A program made the position numbers and the translations under genes. DNA of 64,000 nucleotides. Source: Pseudoalteromonas caenipelagi (GTDB lineage Bacteria > Pseudomonadota > Gammaproteobacteria > Enterobacterales > Alteromonadaceae). The stretch spans positions 62,001 to 126,000 of the forward strand of contig NZ_JABBPG010000010.1 in assembly GCF_013140855.1 (NCBI RefSeq). Reading direction: 5' to 3'. Positions 45,430-54,442 of this stretch are shown piece by piece. Under the pieces are notes generated by a model. It saw only the letters and a list, made by a program, of their open reading frames with translations. It was not told the origin of the DNA and ran no database searches. Every line of letters begins with the position of its first letter. The stretch's first letter is position 1.

Positions 45430-47841
45430 CTAAAGTGTTTTTAAAATATCAGCAAATACACCTGCTGAAGTTACTTCTGCACCCGCACCGTAGCCGCGAA
45501 TAACAAACGGACGAGGTTGATAGTATTGACTTAGAATTGCCAACGCATTTTCTCCGTCTCGGATATCGTAAAGCGCATGCGCCTTATCGACTGCTTCAAT
45601 GCCCACACGGCAGTGACCATTTTCGATACTGCCAACATAGCGCAGCACTTTACCTTCGTTTGCTGCACTTTGAATTTTGTCAGCAAAGCTTGCATCAAGC
45701 TCTGGCAAACGAGCCATAAACTCTTCAACTGAAGTACCTGTCGCAAAATCAGCGGGTACCACTGGCTCAACTTCAATATCACTCAATTCCAGTTTTAAAC
45801 CAGACTCACGCGCAATGATAAGCAGCTTTCTAGCCACATCTGTTCCTGATAAATCATCTCTAGGATCTGGCTCAGTAAAGCCATTGCTTTTCGCTTTTTC
45901 GGTGGCTTGAGATAAACTCAAGCCATCTTGCAACGCGCCAAACATATAAGATAACGAACCTGATAAAATACCATTAAACGACAATAATTCATCGCCTGCA
46001 CCAAATAACAATTGCAAGTTGTCTAACACAGGAAGACCTGCTCCAACATTGGTCTCATATAAGAACTTTCTTTGCTTGCTTTGCGCCGCTTTTGTTAAGG
46101 CCTGATAATACTCATAGCTCCCCGTATTCGCCTTTTTGTTAGCAGCCACTACATGAAAGCCCGCATTTAAAAAACCAACGTATTGATCTGCAAGGTGCTG
46201 TGAAGAAGAGCAGTCAACCAATACAGGGTTTATTAAATGATTGGCTTTAACAAATTCCTCAACACGTTCTAAAGAAAAGCTCTGCTCTTGGCTCGCAAGC
46301 TCAGATTGCCATGTATCAAATGGCACACCATCAGCATTAAGATAGAGCTGTTTTGAATTCGCAACACCGTATAAGTTAAGCTTGATATTACGTTTTTCTA
46401 GCCAAGCCTGCTGTTTTTCAAGTTGTTTGATAAGCTCCTGCCCCACCAAGCCACAACCCAATAAAAATACGTCTATTGAAGGAATATGAGTAAAGAAGTT
46501 TTCGTGACAAACCTTCACCGCATCATTACATTTTGTACCGTCTATGACAGCTGAAATAGCACTTTCAGTTGAATCCTGAGCGATTGCCACAATGTTTAAC
46601 TGTGCTTGCGCTAATGATGCAAAGAACTTAGCTGCTAACCCTTTATGGGCTCTCATATTGTCGCCGACTAAAGTTACGATTGCTAAGTCACGCTGTACTT
46701 GCACCGGTTCGATTAATCCGGCTTGTGCTTCAAGCTCAAAAGCCTGTTCAAGCGCACTAAGTGCTAATTCAAGGTCACTGTCATGAACACAGAAACTGAT
46801 ACTGAATTCACATGAGCTTTGCGTGATCAACACAATAGACACGTTATCATTAGCCAGCGCATTAAAGACTCGCGACGCCATGCCGACTTTGCCTTTCATT
46901 CCTGGGCCTGACACAGTAAGCATGGCTAGACTTTCTAAGCTTGATAAAGCTTTAACCGCTTCATCACCACGGCGCTCATTACTAATTACTGAACCTGCAA
47001 CATCAGGGTTATGTGTATTTTTTATTTCGCACGGCACAGAGAATTTAGCGCAAGGTAAAATTGTCTTAGGGTGCAAAACTTTAGCACCAAAATATGACAG
47101 CTCCATGGCCTCTTTATATGACAGCCAATCCACTTTAGTTGCCTTTTTAATAAAACGTGGATCGGCGTTATAAACACCGTCAACATCTGTCCAAATTTGG
47201 CACACTTGTGCACGCAAGCAAGCAGCTGCAACCGCTGCAGAATAATCAGAACCATTTCTACCAAGTGTCGTCAATTCACCACGTGAGTTACTCGCGGTGA
47301 ACCCTGGCATGATGTAGTACTTACTTGGGTTCGCATTCATTGCGGCAGCAAACTTAGGCTGGCTCAGCTGTAGATCAACTTCAGCATCTAAATACCCGCC
47401 CTGACTGACAATACACTCCGTCGCTTCAAGATACACAGCTTGCGAACTACCTAGCATTGCCTGCATTAAGGCAACACTGACTCGCTCACCAAAGCTTATC
47501 ACGTAAGCCCTAACTGGATCTGGACAGTTGCTTAAAAGCTTTACACCGGCAAGTTTGTTTTGTAGGTCTTCAAAGTTCGGCCAATGTGCAACTGTTCCGT
47601 AAAGATTTTCAACTTCAGCATGCAAAGCTTGTGCACGCTCATGCAGTGCTTGCCACTGCGATGAGTAATCTTGCCCAAGCTCAGCTAAGTCAACCAACTC
47701 AACAAGCTGATCCGTCATCCCCCCTGGAGCCGAGAGCACCACAAGCGCTTCTTCACCCGCTTGATTCAAGATTAAGCTTTGGACTTGCTTAAGACAGTTA
47801 AAGTTAGCTAGCGAAGAGCCACCAAATTTTAAAACACGCAT
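45430..47841 (-). CDS. thrA: Bifunctional aspartokinase I/homoserine dehydrogenase I
   Basis: First and third steps of threonine synthesis in one 803-residue protein. The aspartokinase domain begins with MRVLKFGGSSL and includes TLGRNGSDYSA; two ACT domains (about residues 310-460) bind threonine; the homoserine dehydrogenase part starts at FLLGCGLVGQELI and has GAGLPVLDNLQ and LSGTDVARKLLI. The start ATG 47841 follows GAGGAAA. It is first in thrABC and is controlled by the attenuator upstream. Confidence 0.97.
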   Translation of the reverse strand: MRVLKFGGSSLANFNCLKQVQSLILNQAGEEALVVLSAPGGMTDQLVELVDLAELGQDYSSQWQALHERAQALHAEVENLYGTVAHWPNFEDLQNKLAGVKLLSNCPDPVRAYVISFGERVSVALMQAMLGSSQAVYLEATECIVSQGGYLDAEVDLQLSQPKFAAAMNANPSKYYIMPGFTASNSRGELTTLGRNGSDYSAAVAAACLRAQVCQIWTDVDGVYNADPRFIKKATKVDWLSYKEAMELSYFGAKVLHPKTILPCAKFSVPCEIKNTHNPDVAGSVISNERRGDEAVKALSSLESLAMLTVSGPGMKGKVGMASRVFNALANDNVSIVLITQSSCEFSISFCVHDSDLELALSALEQAFELEAQAGLIEPVQVQRDLAIVTLVGDNMRAHKGLAAKFFASLAQAQLNIVAIAQDSTESAISAVIDGTKCNDAVKVCHENFFTHIPSIDVFLLGCGLVGQELIKQLEKQQAWLEKRNIKLNLYGVANSKQLYLNADGVPFDTWQSELASQEQSFSLERVEEFVKANHLINPVLVDCSSSQHLADQYVGFLNAGFHVVAANKKANTGSYEYYQALTKAAQSKQRKFLYETNVGAGLPVLDNLQLLFGAGDELLSFNGILSGSLSYMFGALQDGLSLSQATEKAKSNGFTEPDPRDDLSGTDVARKLLIIARESGLKLELSDIEVEPVVPADFATGTSVEEFMARLPELDASFADKIQSAANEGKVLRYVGSIENGHCRVGIEAVDKAHALYDIRDGENALAILSQYYQPRPFVIRGYGAGAEVTSAGVFADILKTL

Positions 47842-47867
47842 TGTTATATTTCCTCATTCCTAAAACT

Positions 47868-47906
47868 AAAAAAGGCCTGTGTTCGTAGTGAACACAGGCC
47901 TTTTTT
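47868..47906 (-). terminator. thr operon attenuator terminator
   Basis: A perfect 17-bp stem AAAAAAGGCCTGTGTTC with its complement and a 5-nt loop, ending in six T on the minus strand, between thrL and thrA. Together with the threonine/isoleucine-rich leader peptide it forms a classical transcription attenuator. Confidence 0.95.
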
Positions 47907-47928
47907 AAATACGCACCGACCTATGCCA

Positions 47929-47985
47929 CTATCCAGATTGGATGGTGGTTGTAATAATGGTCGTAGTGTTAAATTTTATTTTCAT
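47929..47985 (-). CDS. thrL: thr operon leader peptide
   Basis: An 18-residue peptide MKIKFNTTTIITTTIQSG. Six Thr and three Ile codons are clustered, the regulatory codons expected for the threonine operon. The stop is 22 nt before the terminator stem. CACCATCC near the end of the leader can pair with GGATAGTG just after it with one mismatch, a probable pause hairpin. Ribosome stalling on uncharged tRNA-Thr or tRNA-Ile would let thrABC be transcribed. Confidence 0.92.
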   Translation of the reverse strand: MKIKFNTTTIITTTIQSG

Positions 47986-48157
47986 ATTTTTAGCTTGCCC
48001 GAAATATAGGCACTTTGTCAACTGGTAAATCTGACAAATAATATGCAAAATAATCAAGTGTAATTCAAATGAAAGCAAATAGTATGCGTAATAATATCAT
48101 TCGACTGGTCAGTGGTTGCAAAAAGAATTGATAGATTAATAAACTGTAAATAGTTTT

Positions 48158-48526
48158 TCAGCGAATACCATAACGACTTAGCAGCTTTAGTAGATACTCA
48201 CCATTCACTGGTTTTTCAATAAATTCTATTGCACCAAGCTGGGTTACACGTAGTTTCATTTCAGGTTGAATATCCGCTGATATGACAACAATGAAGGTCT
48301 CTATACTAGGATCTTTTTTTATCTGCTCAAGCACACCAATACCGTCGAGTCTTGGCATGGTCAAATCCAAACATAACAAATCTATATTCTGATTTTTCAG
48401 TTGCTCTAAGGCATCTACGCCATCTTTGGCTTGTTTTATGTCTGCGTTAGACAGATTGCTCAAACAGCGTACAACTTGTTTTCTTGCAACCACGGAGTCA
48501 TCACACACTAATATTGAGTAGTTCAT
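48158..48526 (-). CDS. Single-domain CheY-like response regulator
   Basis: A 122-residue receiver domain with no output domain. The acidic pair DD is in LVCDDSVV, the phospho-acceptor Asp in LLCLDLTMPR, the Ser/Thr in VVISADIQ and the Lys in EKPV. The start is ATG 48526 (MNYSIL); there is no strong ribosome site. It is divergent from a histidine kinase gene 200 nt away, so the two may form a pathway. The output partner is unknown. Confidence 0.9.
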   Translation of the reverse strand: MNYSILVCDDSVVARKQVVRCLSNLSNADIKQAKDGVDALEQLKNQNIDLLCLDLTMPRLDGIGVLEQIKKDPSIETFIVVISADIQPEMKLRVTQLGAIEFIEKPVNGEYLLKLLSRYGIR

Positions 48527-48727
48527 TACAATCAATCTATTATTTTGTATCCATCGCTCTTATAACACAAGATTGTTTCTTCAGTAAGTGATACTAGACA
48601 CAATGATAATAGAGCACTTTTCCTGAATTAAAAAAGCAAGATATTTATTTATTTTTAAGCCTTTATTGGCTAACTTTACCAATAGCCGTACTAAAAAAAT
48701 TATTATTTGGGGAGCCAAAGTTCATTC

Positions 48728-50488
48728 ATGCTGCAAAAAAGCCTATCAAAAAAGCTACTCACGAATGTGCTGTCGGTTTACTTCTTACTAACGTTCGTTG
48801 TGACTTGCGGTCAAGTTGTCGCGGAGTATGTTAATACTAAAGATTATATCCGCAATGAGTTGACGATGCTGCAAAAAACGTTCAGCCGAAGTCTCACACG
48901 TGCCATTTGGGAATTAAACACCAAGCAAACGGTCACTACAGCCGAAGGGTTGCTGGCAATACCTATGATCGAAGGTATTATTGTGCGTGACGATAGCGGT
49001 GAAATAATATCTCAACTTGGCCGTTCATTGGATATACACGAATTGTATAGTCAACAATTAGTACAAGAAGAGGCAATCATTGAAGATACCCCTTCAGGCT
49101 TGTTTGGCTACACTTTCCCGCTCATATTTGAGTTTTCAGGTCGAGCAACTCAAGTGGGCGATGTAACTTTGTTCTCATCCCGAGATGTTGTCTTCAGTCG
49201 CATCATGATCTCAATTTACTTCTTAATCGGTAATGCCATGATTAAGACGACATTCTTGATCATTTTATTTTTGATTGCATTTCGCCGACTATTAACTGAA
49301 CCTTTGACTGACCTCACCGACCAAATCGAAGAAATAGAACTCGATGATATTGATGGAAGAAAGATTGACATAGGTACTTCAGAACGTAACGAATTAAAGG
49401 TAATGGAAGAGGCGTTCAATAAGCTTATCGACAAAGTGTCAGAATATCGAAAGCAATTAGATCAAACGCAAAAAGAGCTCATCATTAGCAACGAAAAGCT
49501 CGATCAACATAATCTACAATTAGAGCAAGAAGTTGCTCGAAAAACCTCAAACTTGAGTCAGGCGATGATGGACCTTCAGCAACAAAAGTACGAGCTTGAA
49601 AAGCAAAAATTAACATTAACCGAAGAAGTAGACCTGCGTAGCCAGACAGAGCAAGAATTGCTCACCAAGCAAAAAGAATTAGAGCGATATGTTGATGAGC
49701 TCAACATGGCTCAAGAACGTCTGGTTGGCTCTGAAAAGATGGCGGCGCTAGGCGGACTTGTTGCAGGTATCACTCATGACATTAACACCCCTGTTGGTAT
49801 AGGCGTTACCGCCACCTCGTTTTTACAAGAACGATTAACCAAGCTCGAAGCAGCCTATAAAGACAAAACATTATCACCAAAAGCACTTGAAGAGTTTATT
49901 AACGAAGCTAAACAAAGTACCAGTTTGTTAACTACCAATTTAGATAGGGCTTCTGAGCTGGTTGCCAGCTTTAAACAAATCGCAGTTGACCAAGCCAGTG
50001 AAGCGGTTAGAAAAATAAATTTCAAAGAGTATCTGTCTGAGGTTGTGCGCTCACTGCATCCGAAAATCAAAAAAACTAAACATATCATTGATATTGACTG
50101 TCCTGATGACTTAATACTTCATTTACCCGCAGGGGCAATCAGTCAAATATTTACTAATTTGATTATGAACTCTCTTATTCATGGTTTTGATGGGATTGAT
50201 AAAGGCATTATTGATATTACGATCACCGATGATCATGATGATGTGAAAATTGTATACAAAGATAATGGACGTGGTGTGACTAAAGAGCAGCTTGAGAAAC
50301 TTTTTGACCCATTTTTTACCACTAAGCGAGATCAAGGCGGTAGCGGTTTAGGTACTCACATTACCTTAAACCTGGTAAAACAAACTCTGAATGGCGATAT
50401 TGAAGTAAGTAGTGAAGAAGGTAAAGGTTTGACTTACTACATTAAATTCCCTAAGCACATGCAAGCGCCAATGAGTATGTTTAGTTAA
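48728..50488 (+). CDS. Membrane sensor histidine kinase
   Basis: A 586-residue kinase. Two membrane segments (about residues 10-30 and 160-185) enclose a periplasmic sensor, followed by a HAMP-like part, a long Gln/Glu/Lys coiled coil (about 240-335), an H-box GITHDINTPVGI with phospho-His, and an HATPase domain with N-box (LIMNSLIHGF), G1 (DNGRGV), F (FDPFFTTK) and G2 (GSGLGTHI). The start is ATG 48728; the upstream GGGGAG is 13 nt away, longer than ideal. It has no receiver of its own; the nearby orphan receiver is a candidate partner. Confidence 0.92.
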   Translation: MLQKSLSKKLLTNVLSVYFLLTFVVTCGQVVAEYVNTKDYIRNELTMLQKTFSRSLTRAIWELNTKQTVTTAEGLLAIPMIEGIIVRDDSGEIISQLGRSLDIHELYSQQLVQEEAIIEDTPSGLFGYTFPLIFEFSGRATQVGDVTLFSSRDVVFSRIMISIYFLIGNAMIKTTFLIILFLIAFRRLLTEPLTDLTDQIEEIELDDIDGRKIDIGTSERNELKVMEEAFNKLIDKVSEYRKQLDQTQKELIISNEKLDQHNLQLEQEVARKTSNLSQAMMDLQQQKYELEKQKLTLTEEVDLRSQTEQELLTKQKELERYVDELNMAQERLVGSEKMAALGGLVAGITHDINTPVGIGVTATSFLQERLTKLEAAYKDKTLSPKALEEFINEAKQSTSLLTTNLDRASELVASFKQIAVDQASEAVRKINFKEYLSEVVRSLHPKIKKTKHIIDIDCPDDLILHLPAGAISQIFTNLIMNSLIHGFDGIDKGIIDITITDDHDDVKIVYKDNGRGVTKEQLEKLFDPFFTTKRDQGGSGLGTHITLNLVKQTLNGDIEVSSEEGKGLTYYIKFPKHMQAPMSMFS

Positions 50489-50497
50489 ATTTAAAAT

Positions 50498-50523
50498 GCC
50501 ATATGCAAAGTTTTGTATATGGC
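50498..50523. other. Hairpin after the histidine kinase gene
   Basis: GCCATATGCAAA / TTTGTATATGGC, 12 pairs with one G-U, nearly no loop. No T-run follows, so it may be a 3' end structure or an operator before rdgC. Confidence 0.4.
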
Positions 50524-50588
50524 TCTCCCATTTGGCTGCAAATTATTGTTATTATGCCCGTCTATTTTAAAGCACGGATACTCATAAT

Positions 50589-51497
50589 ATGTGGTTTAGT
50601 AACCTGATCTGTTATCGATTCAAGCAAGACGTTTCATACAACCAAGATGAATTTGAAAAAGCATTAGAACAAGATGTATTTAGACCTTGTGGTAGCCAAG
50701 ATATGAGTACTTTTGGTTGGACCAAAGCTCTAGGTAAACACGGCGAAAGCTTATCGCATTTCTCACAAAACAGTATTCTGCTATGCGCAAAGCGTGAAGA
50801 AAAAGTACTTCCTGCTTCAGTTATCAACGATATGGTCGCCGAAAAAGTAGAACTGATTGAGCGCGAAGAAAACCGTCCAGTAAAGAAAAAAGAAAAAGAC
50901 GAATTAAAAGAAAATATCCTTAGCACGTTGTTGCCACAAGCTTTCAAAAAGTCGAGTCTACAATTTGCCTTCATCGACCAAGCCAATGGCTGGGTAGTCG
51001 TCAATAGCGCAAGCTTTAATAAAGCGGAAGAGCTACTGGCTTTATTAAGAAAGTCGCTAGGCACATTACCTGTTGTCCCTGCATTTGCTAACTATGATTT
51101 GGATGTTTTTCTTACCGATTGGCTGACCAAATTCGAAGCCCCTGAAGGTTTTGCAATTGGCACCGACGCTGAGCTTCAAGAACCTGATGATAATGGTGCT
51201 CAGGTAAAGCTTAAACAGCATGATTTATCTTCAGATGAAATCAAAAGCCACCTAGATAATGGCAAGCGCGTCACCAAACTTGCTTTTGACTGGCGCGAGC
51301 GAGTGAAGTTTATTCTACAAAATGACGGGTCGATTAAACGCTTGAGCTACGCTGATGCGTTAAAAGAACAAAATGCTGATATTCCAAAAGAAGATATGGC
51401 CGTAAAGCTAGATGCTGACTTTATTTTAGTAAGTGAAGAAATCAAAGAGCTTTTAGAAGAACTTACCCAGAGCTTGGGCGATAGCTCTGATATGTAA
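50589..51497 (+). CDS. rdgC: Recombination-associated protein RdgC
   Basis: DNA-binding ring-shaped protein that restrains RecA. The 302-residue length and segments MWFSNLICYRF, GWTKALGKHG, LPQAFKKSSLQFAFID and LTDWLTKFEAPEGFAIGTDAEL match the family. It is followed directly by a hairpin with a tandem repeat. Confidence 0.96.
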   Translation: MWFSNLICYRFKQDVSYNQDEFEKALEQDVFRPCGSQDMSTFGWTKALGKHGESLSHFSQNSILLCAKREEKVLPASVINDMVAEKVELIEREENRPVKKKEKDELKENILSTLLPQAFKKSSLQFAFIDQANGWVVVNSASFNKAEELLALLRKSLGTLPVVPAFANYDLDVFLTDWLTKFEAPEGFAIGTDAELQEPDDNGAQVKLKQHDLSSDEIKSHLDNGKRVTKLAFDWRERVKFILQNDGSIKRLSYADALKEQNADIPKEDMAVKLDADFILVSEEIKELLEELTQSLGDSSDM

Positions 51498-51504
51498 TAA
51501 ACAA

Positions 51505-51566
51505 TTGGTAAGTCGGGTCGAAGAGCTCGGGTCGAAGAGCTCGGGTCGAAGAGCTCGACTTACCAA
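51505..51566. repeat. Inverted repeat enclosing three tandem 14-bp units after rdgC
   Basis: Arms TTGGTAAGTCG (51505-51515) and CGACTTACCAA (51556-51566) flank three exact copies of GGTCGAAGAGCTCG (51516-51529, 51530-51543, 51544-51557). Each unit contains GAGCTC. The simplest ancestor is a single-unit hairpin terminator between the convergent rdgC and HDOD genes. Triplication by slippage would enlarge its loop. Confidence 0.92.
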
Positions 51567-51581
51567 CTCCGTATATTTGGT

Positions 51582-52421
51582 TTATGCAAACATGGTTTTG
51601 ACATCTTCAAGTATTTCGTGATATTCATCGCTGGTGAATATATCTACTGAACGAACAACGCCTTTTTGCTCATAAACTTCTAACGATGCGGTTTTATCCG
51701 AAACCTGCAAAATCCCTTCTAAAATTGCCCCGACACGAATGAAATCAACATAGCTATCTTGCTCTGGTCGATAATTAGGGTTTGCCCAGTTTTCAGCAAC
51801 TTCTATAAAGTCTTCAGTGAACCCCCATTCGCGCATGATTGCCCCACCAATCTTACCCGCTAACTTTTGAATTGCGTGCGCCAAGAAGCTTGGATTAGCG
51901 AATACCTCAGGATGGCGCTCAGCTTCAGTTAAAATAGGTAACACGCCAATATTAAAAACCAAAGAAGCAAGGGTTATAGTATCTCTGTTAAGTGAGGTGT
52001 GTTTATGCTCACGGAGATAAAACTCCATTGTAGTAATAGCTTGGCAGGCAACTTTTAAAGTCTTTTGCCATGCTTTGTCCATATAGGTTTTTATTAACTT
52101 ATTGTTAGAAACAAATAGCTGCTCCATCGCCATCGCCGTTGCAATGTTTTTGATTTGCCTAAGCCCTATTCGAGTAACGGCTTGATTTAGCGTATTTACC
52201 TTCACAGTACGCCCTAAAAAGGCACTATTGGCTACTTTTATCATTCTCGCCGATAGAGCCGGGTCGTGCGAAATTACGTCAGCCATTTGCATTAAGTTTA
52301 CTTCTGGGTCGTCCGCCGCTTGACGAACTTTCACCGCTACATCAGGTAACGTTGGCAACACAAGTGTGTCGTTATTTATTCTATCAATAAGGATGGTAAG
52401 TAAAGCATTCTCTGTTGACAT
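51582..52421 (-). CDS. HDOD-domain protein
   Basis: A 279-residue signalling protein with an HDOD domain (about residues 15-215): LPTLPDVAVKVRQAADDPE, ADVISHDPALSARMIKVANSAFLG, LNQAVTRIGLRQIKNIA. HDOD proteins are non-catalytic HD relatives used in regulation of motility, cyclic-di-GMP and stress. The start is ATG 52421 (MSTENALL), about 8 nt after AGGA; the longer TTG-type start has no site. The partner is unknown. Confidence 0.88.
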   Translation of the reverse strand: MSTENALLTILIDRINNDTLVLPTLPDVAVKVRQAADDPEVNLMQMADVISHDPALSARMIKVANSAFLGRTVKVNTLNQAVTRIGLRQIKNIATAMAMEQLFVSNNKLIKTYMDKAWQKTLKVACQAITTMEFYLREHKHTSLNRDTITLASLVFNIGVLPILTEAERHPEVFANPSFLAHAIQKLAGKIGGAIMREWGFTEDFIEVAENWANPNYRPEQDSYVDFIRVGAILEGILQVSDKTASLEVYEQKGVVRSVDIFTSDEYHEILEDVKTMFA

Positions 52422-52646
52422 AGGTCCAATCCTAAAACTACTCAGTGGCATTAACATACTGTTGTTATATGATTTTAGTATTGTTCAACATCGGCATAAA
52501 GTTAAGACGCTGATGTAAAAATATTCCATTAAAATGATTGTGGCTAATTTCTCAGTCATTACATCGCGTCGATGCAGCATATTTTTTACGAATAAGGTAA
52601 AGTACCTGAGTAATTTTCACTTCCAATAACAAATAAAGAGAGCACT

Positions 52647-54332
52647 ATGAGACTTTCTAAAATAAGCCAAGCATTAATCGTTGCGAGCACTTTAGCCTTG
52701 AGCGCCTGTTCAGACCCTGCCAGCAACTCACCTAAGGCACAAAGTGCACAGCAAGAACAACCAAGCTATGCGTTAGTTAATACGCCACAATCACGCTTAG
52801 ACATTTACACCGAAGTGACTTTAAAAACGGATTTGTCGCACCTAAGCGACAATCAAAAGCAAATGATCGGCAAATTAATCGATGCGTCTAAAATTATGGA
52901 CGACCTATTTTGGAAGCAAAGTTTTGAAATGGACAAAGCAACCTTTTTGAGTCGTATCGCAGATGACAAAGTTCGCAAATTTGCTGATATTAATTATGGG
53001 CCGTGGGACAGACTAGATGGTGACAAAGTCTTTCTAAGTGGTTTTGAAGATAAAACACCAGGTGCAGAATTTTATCCTCACGATATGACCAAAGAAGAGC
53101 TAAATAATTCTGATTTAAAAGATAAAAACGGCTTATATTCAATTATTAAGCGTGACGAACAAGGTAAACTCTACAGCCTGCCTTATTCAAAAATATACGA
53201 ACAAGAACTCACCCAAGCGGCTCAACTGTTGCGTGAAGCCAGCAAACTTGCAGAAGATAAAGAATTTGCTAATTATCTAACTCTTCGTGCAGATGCACTC
53301 CTGAACAATAGTTACCAAACGTCTGATTTTGCATGGATGGACATGAAGAATAATCCGATTGATGTGGTTATTGGTCCAATTGAAACCTATGAAGATCAAT
53401 TGTTTGGCTACAGAGCCGGTTTTGAATCATATGTGCTCGTTAAAGATTTGGCATGGAGCGAGCGTTTAGCCAAATTCGCCGCATTTTTACCTGAACTACA
53501 AACAGGTTTACCTGTTGACGAGAAATACAAGCAGGAAGTACCAGGATCTGATGCAGACCTAAATGCTTACGATGTGATTTTTTATGCTGGTCACTCAAAC
53601 GCTGGTAGCAAGACCATTGCTATTAACCTACCAAATGATGAACAGGTTCAGCTAGAAAAAGGCACTCGCCGCTTGCAGCTTAAAAATGCGATGCGTGCTA
53701 AATTTGATAAAATCATGCTACCTATTGCCGACCAACTTATTGTGCCAGAGCAACGTAAACACATCACCTTTGATGCTTTTTTTGCTAACACCATGTTCCA
53801 TGAAGTGGCACACGGTTTAGGAATTAAAAACACCATCACGGGTAAAGGCACTGTTCGCCAATCTTTGCAAGAACATGCTAGTGCAATTGAAGAAGGCAAA
53901 GCCGATATTCTTGGTCTTTACATGGTTGAGCAGCTGTTAAATAAAGGCGAAATAACGGAAGGAACTATCGAAGATTACTATATCACCTTTATGGCTGGTA
54001 TCTTCCGTTCAGTACGTTTTGGTGCATCAAGTGCCCACGGTAAAGCAAACATGATCCGCTTCAACTTCTTCAAAGAACAAGGCGCGTTTTCTAAAAACGA
54101 GCAAGGCCTATACAAAGTGAATATGGATAAAATGGCAGTGGCCATGGAGAAGCTTTCAAACTTGATCTTAACGTTACAAGGTGACGGTGATTATCAAAAA
54201 GTAGACCAGCTTATTGCCACTCATGGTGATATCAAAGCTGAACTGGAAGCTGACTTAGAAAAACTATCTAAAGCAAATATTCCTGTTGATGTCACATTCA
54301 AACAAGGTAAAGACGTACTAGGTCTTAAATAA
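52647..54332 (+). CDS. Zinc-dependent lipoprotein peptidase resembling M49 dipeptidyl-peptidase III
   Basis: A 561-residue lipoprotein (LALSAC lipobox, Cys near residue 21). The zinc motif is HEVAHGLG and the second motif is EEGKADILGLYMV near 20-30 residues later, which supplies a glutamate ligand. Dipeptidyl-peptidase III uses HEXXGH and EECRAE; here the first is the five-residue HEXXH form, so this is the bacterial M49-like branch. It probably cleaves peptides at the cell surface or periplasm. The ribosome site is AGAGAG. Confidence 0.82.
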   Translation: MRLSKISQALIVASTLALSACSDPASNSPKAQSAQQEQPSYALVNTPQSRLDIYTEVTLKTDLSHLSDNQKQMIGKLIDASKIMDDLFWKQSFEMDKATFLSRIADDKVRKFADINYGPWDRLDGDKVFLSGFEDKTPGAEFYPHDMTKEELNNSDLKDKNGLYSIIKRDEQGKLYSLPYSKIYEQELTQAAQLLREASKLAEDKEFANYLTLRADALLNNSYQTSDFAWMDMKNNPIDVVIGPIETYEDQLFGYRAGFESYVLVKDLAWSERLAKFAAFLPELQTGLPVDEKYKQEVPGSDADLNAYDVIFYAGHSNAGSKTIAINLPNDEQVQLEKGTRRLQLKNAMRAKFDKIMLPIADQLIVPEQRKHITFDAFFANTMFHEVAHGLGIKNTITGKGTVRQSLQEHASAIEEGKADILGLYMVEQLLNKGEITEGTIEDYYITFMAGIFRSVRFGASSAHGKANMIRFNFFKEQGAFSKNEQGLYKVNMDKMAVAMEKLSNLILTLQGDGDYQKVDQLIATHGDIKAELEADLEKLSKANIPVDVTFKQGKDVLGLK

Positions 54333-54360
54333 TTTGATTTAAGCAGTCAACCTAATTAAT

Positions 54361-54385
54361 AAAGGGCACATTGAGTGCCCTTTTT
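54361..54385. terminator. Terminator between the M49-like and M17 genes
   Basis: AAAGGGCAC / GTGCCCTTT stem with loop ATTGA and T-run, 28 nt past the M49-like stop. The stem carries A and T flanks, so it may also end the convergent M17 transcript. Confidence 0.85.
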
Positions 54386-54442
54386 CATATAGTTAATGCG
54401 TAACTCGCTGTTATACCAATCAGCTTAACTAGTGGATTGATA

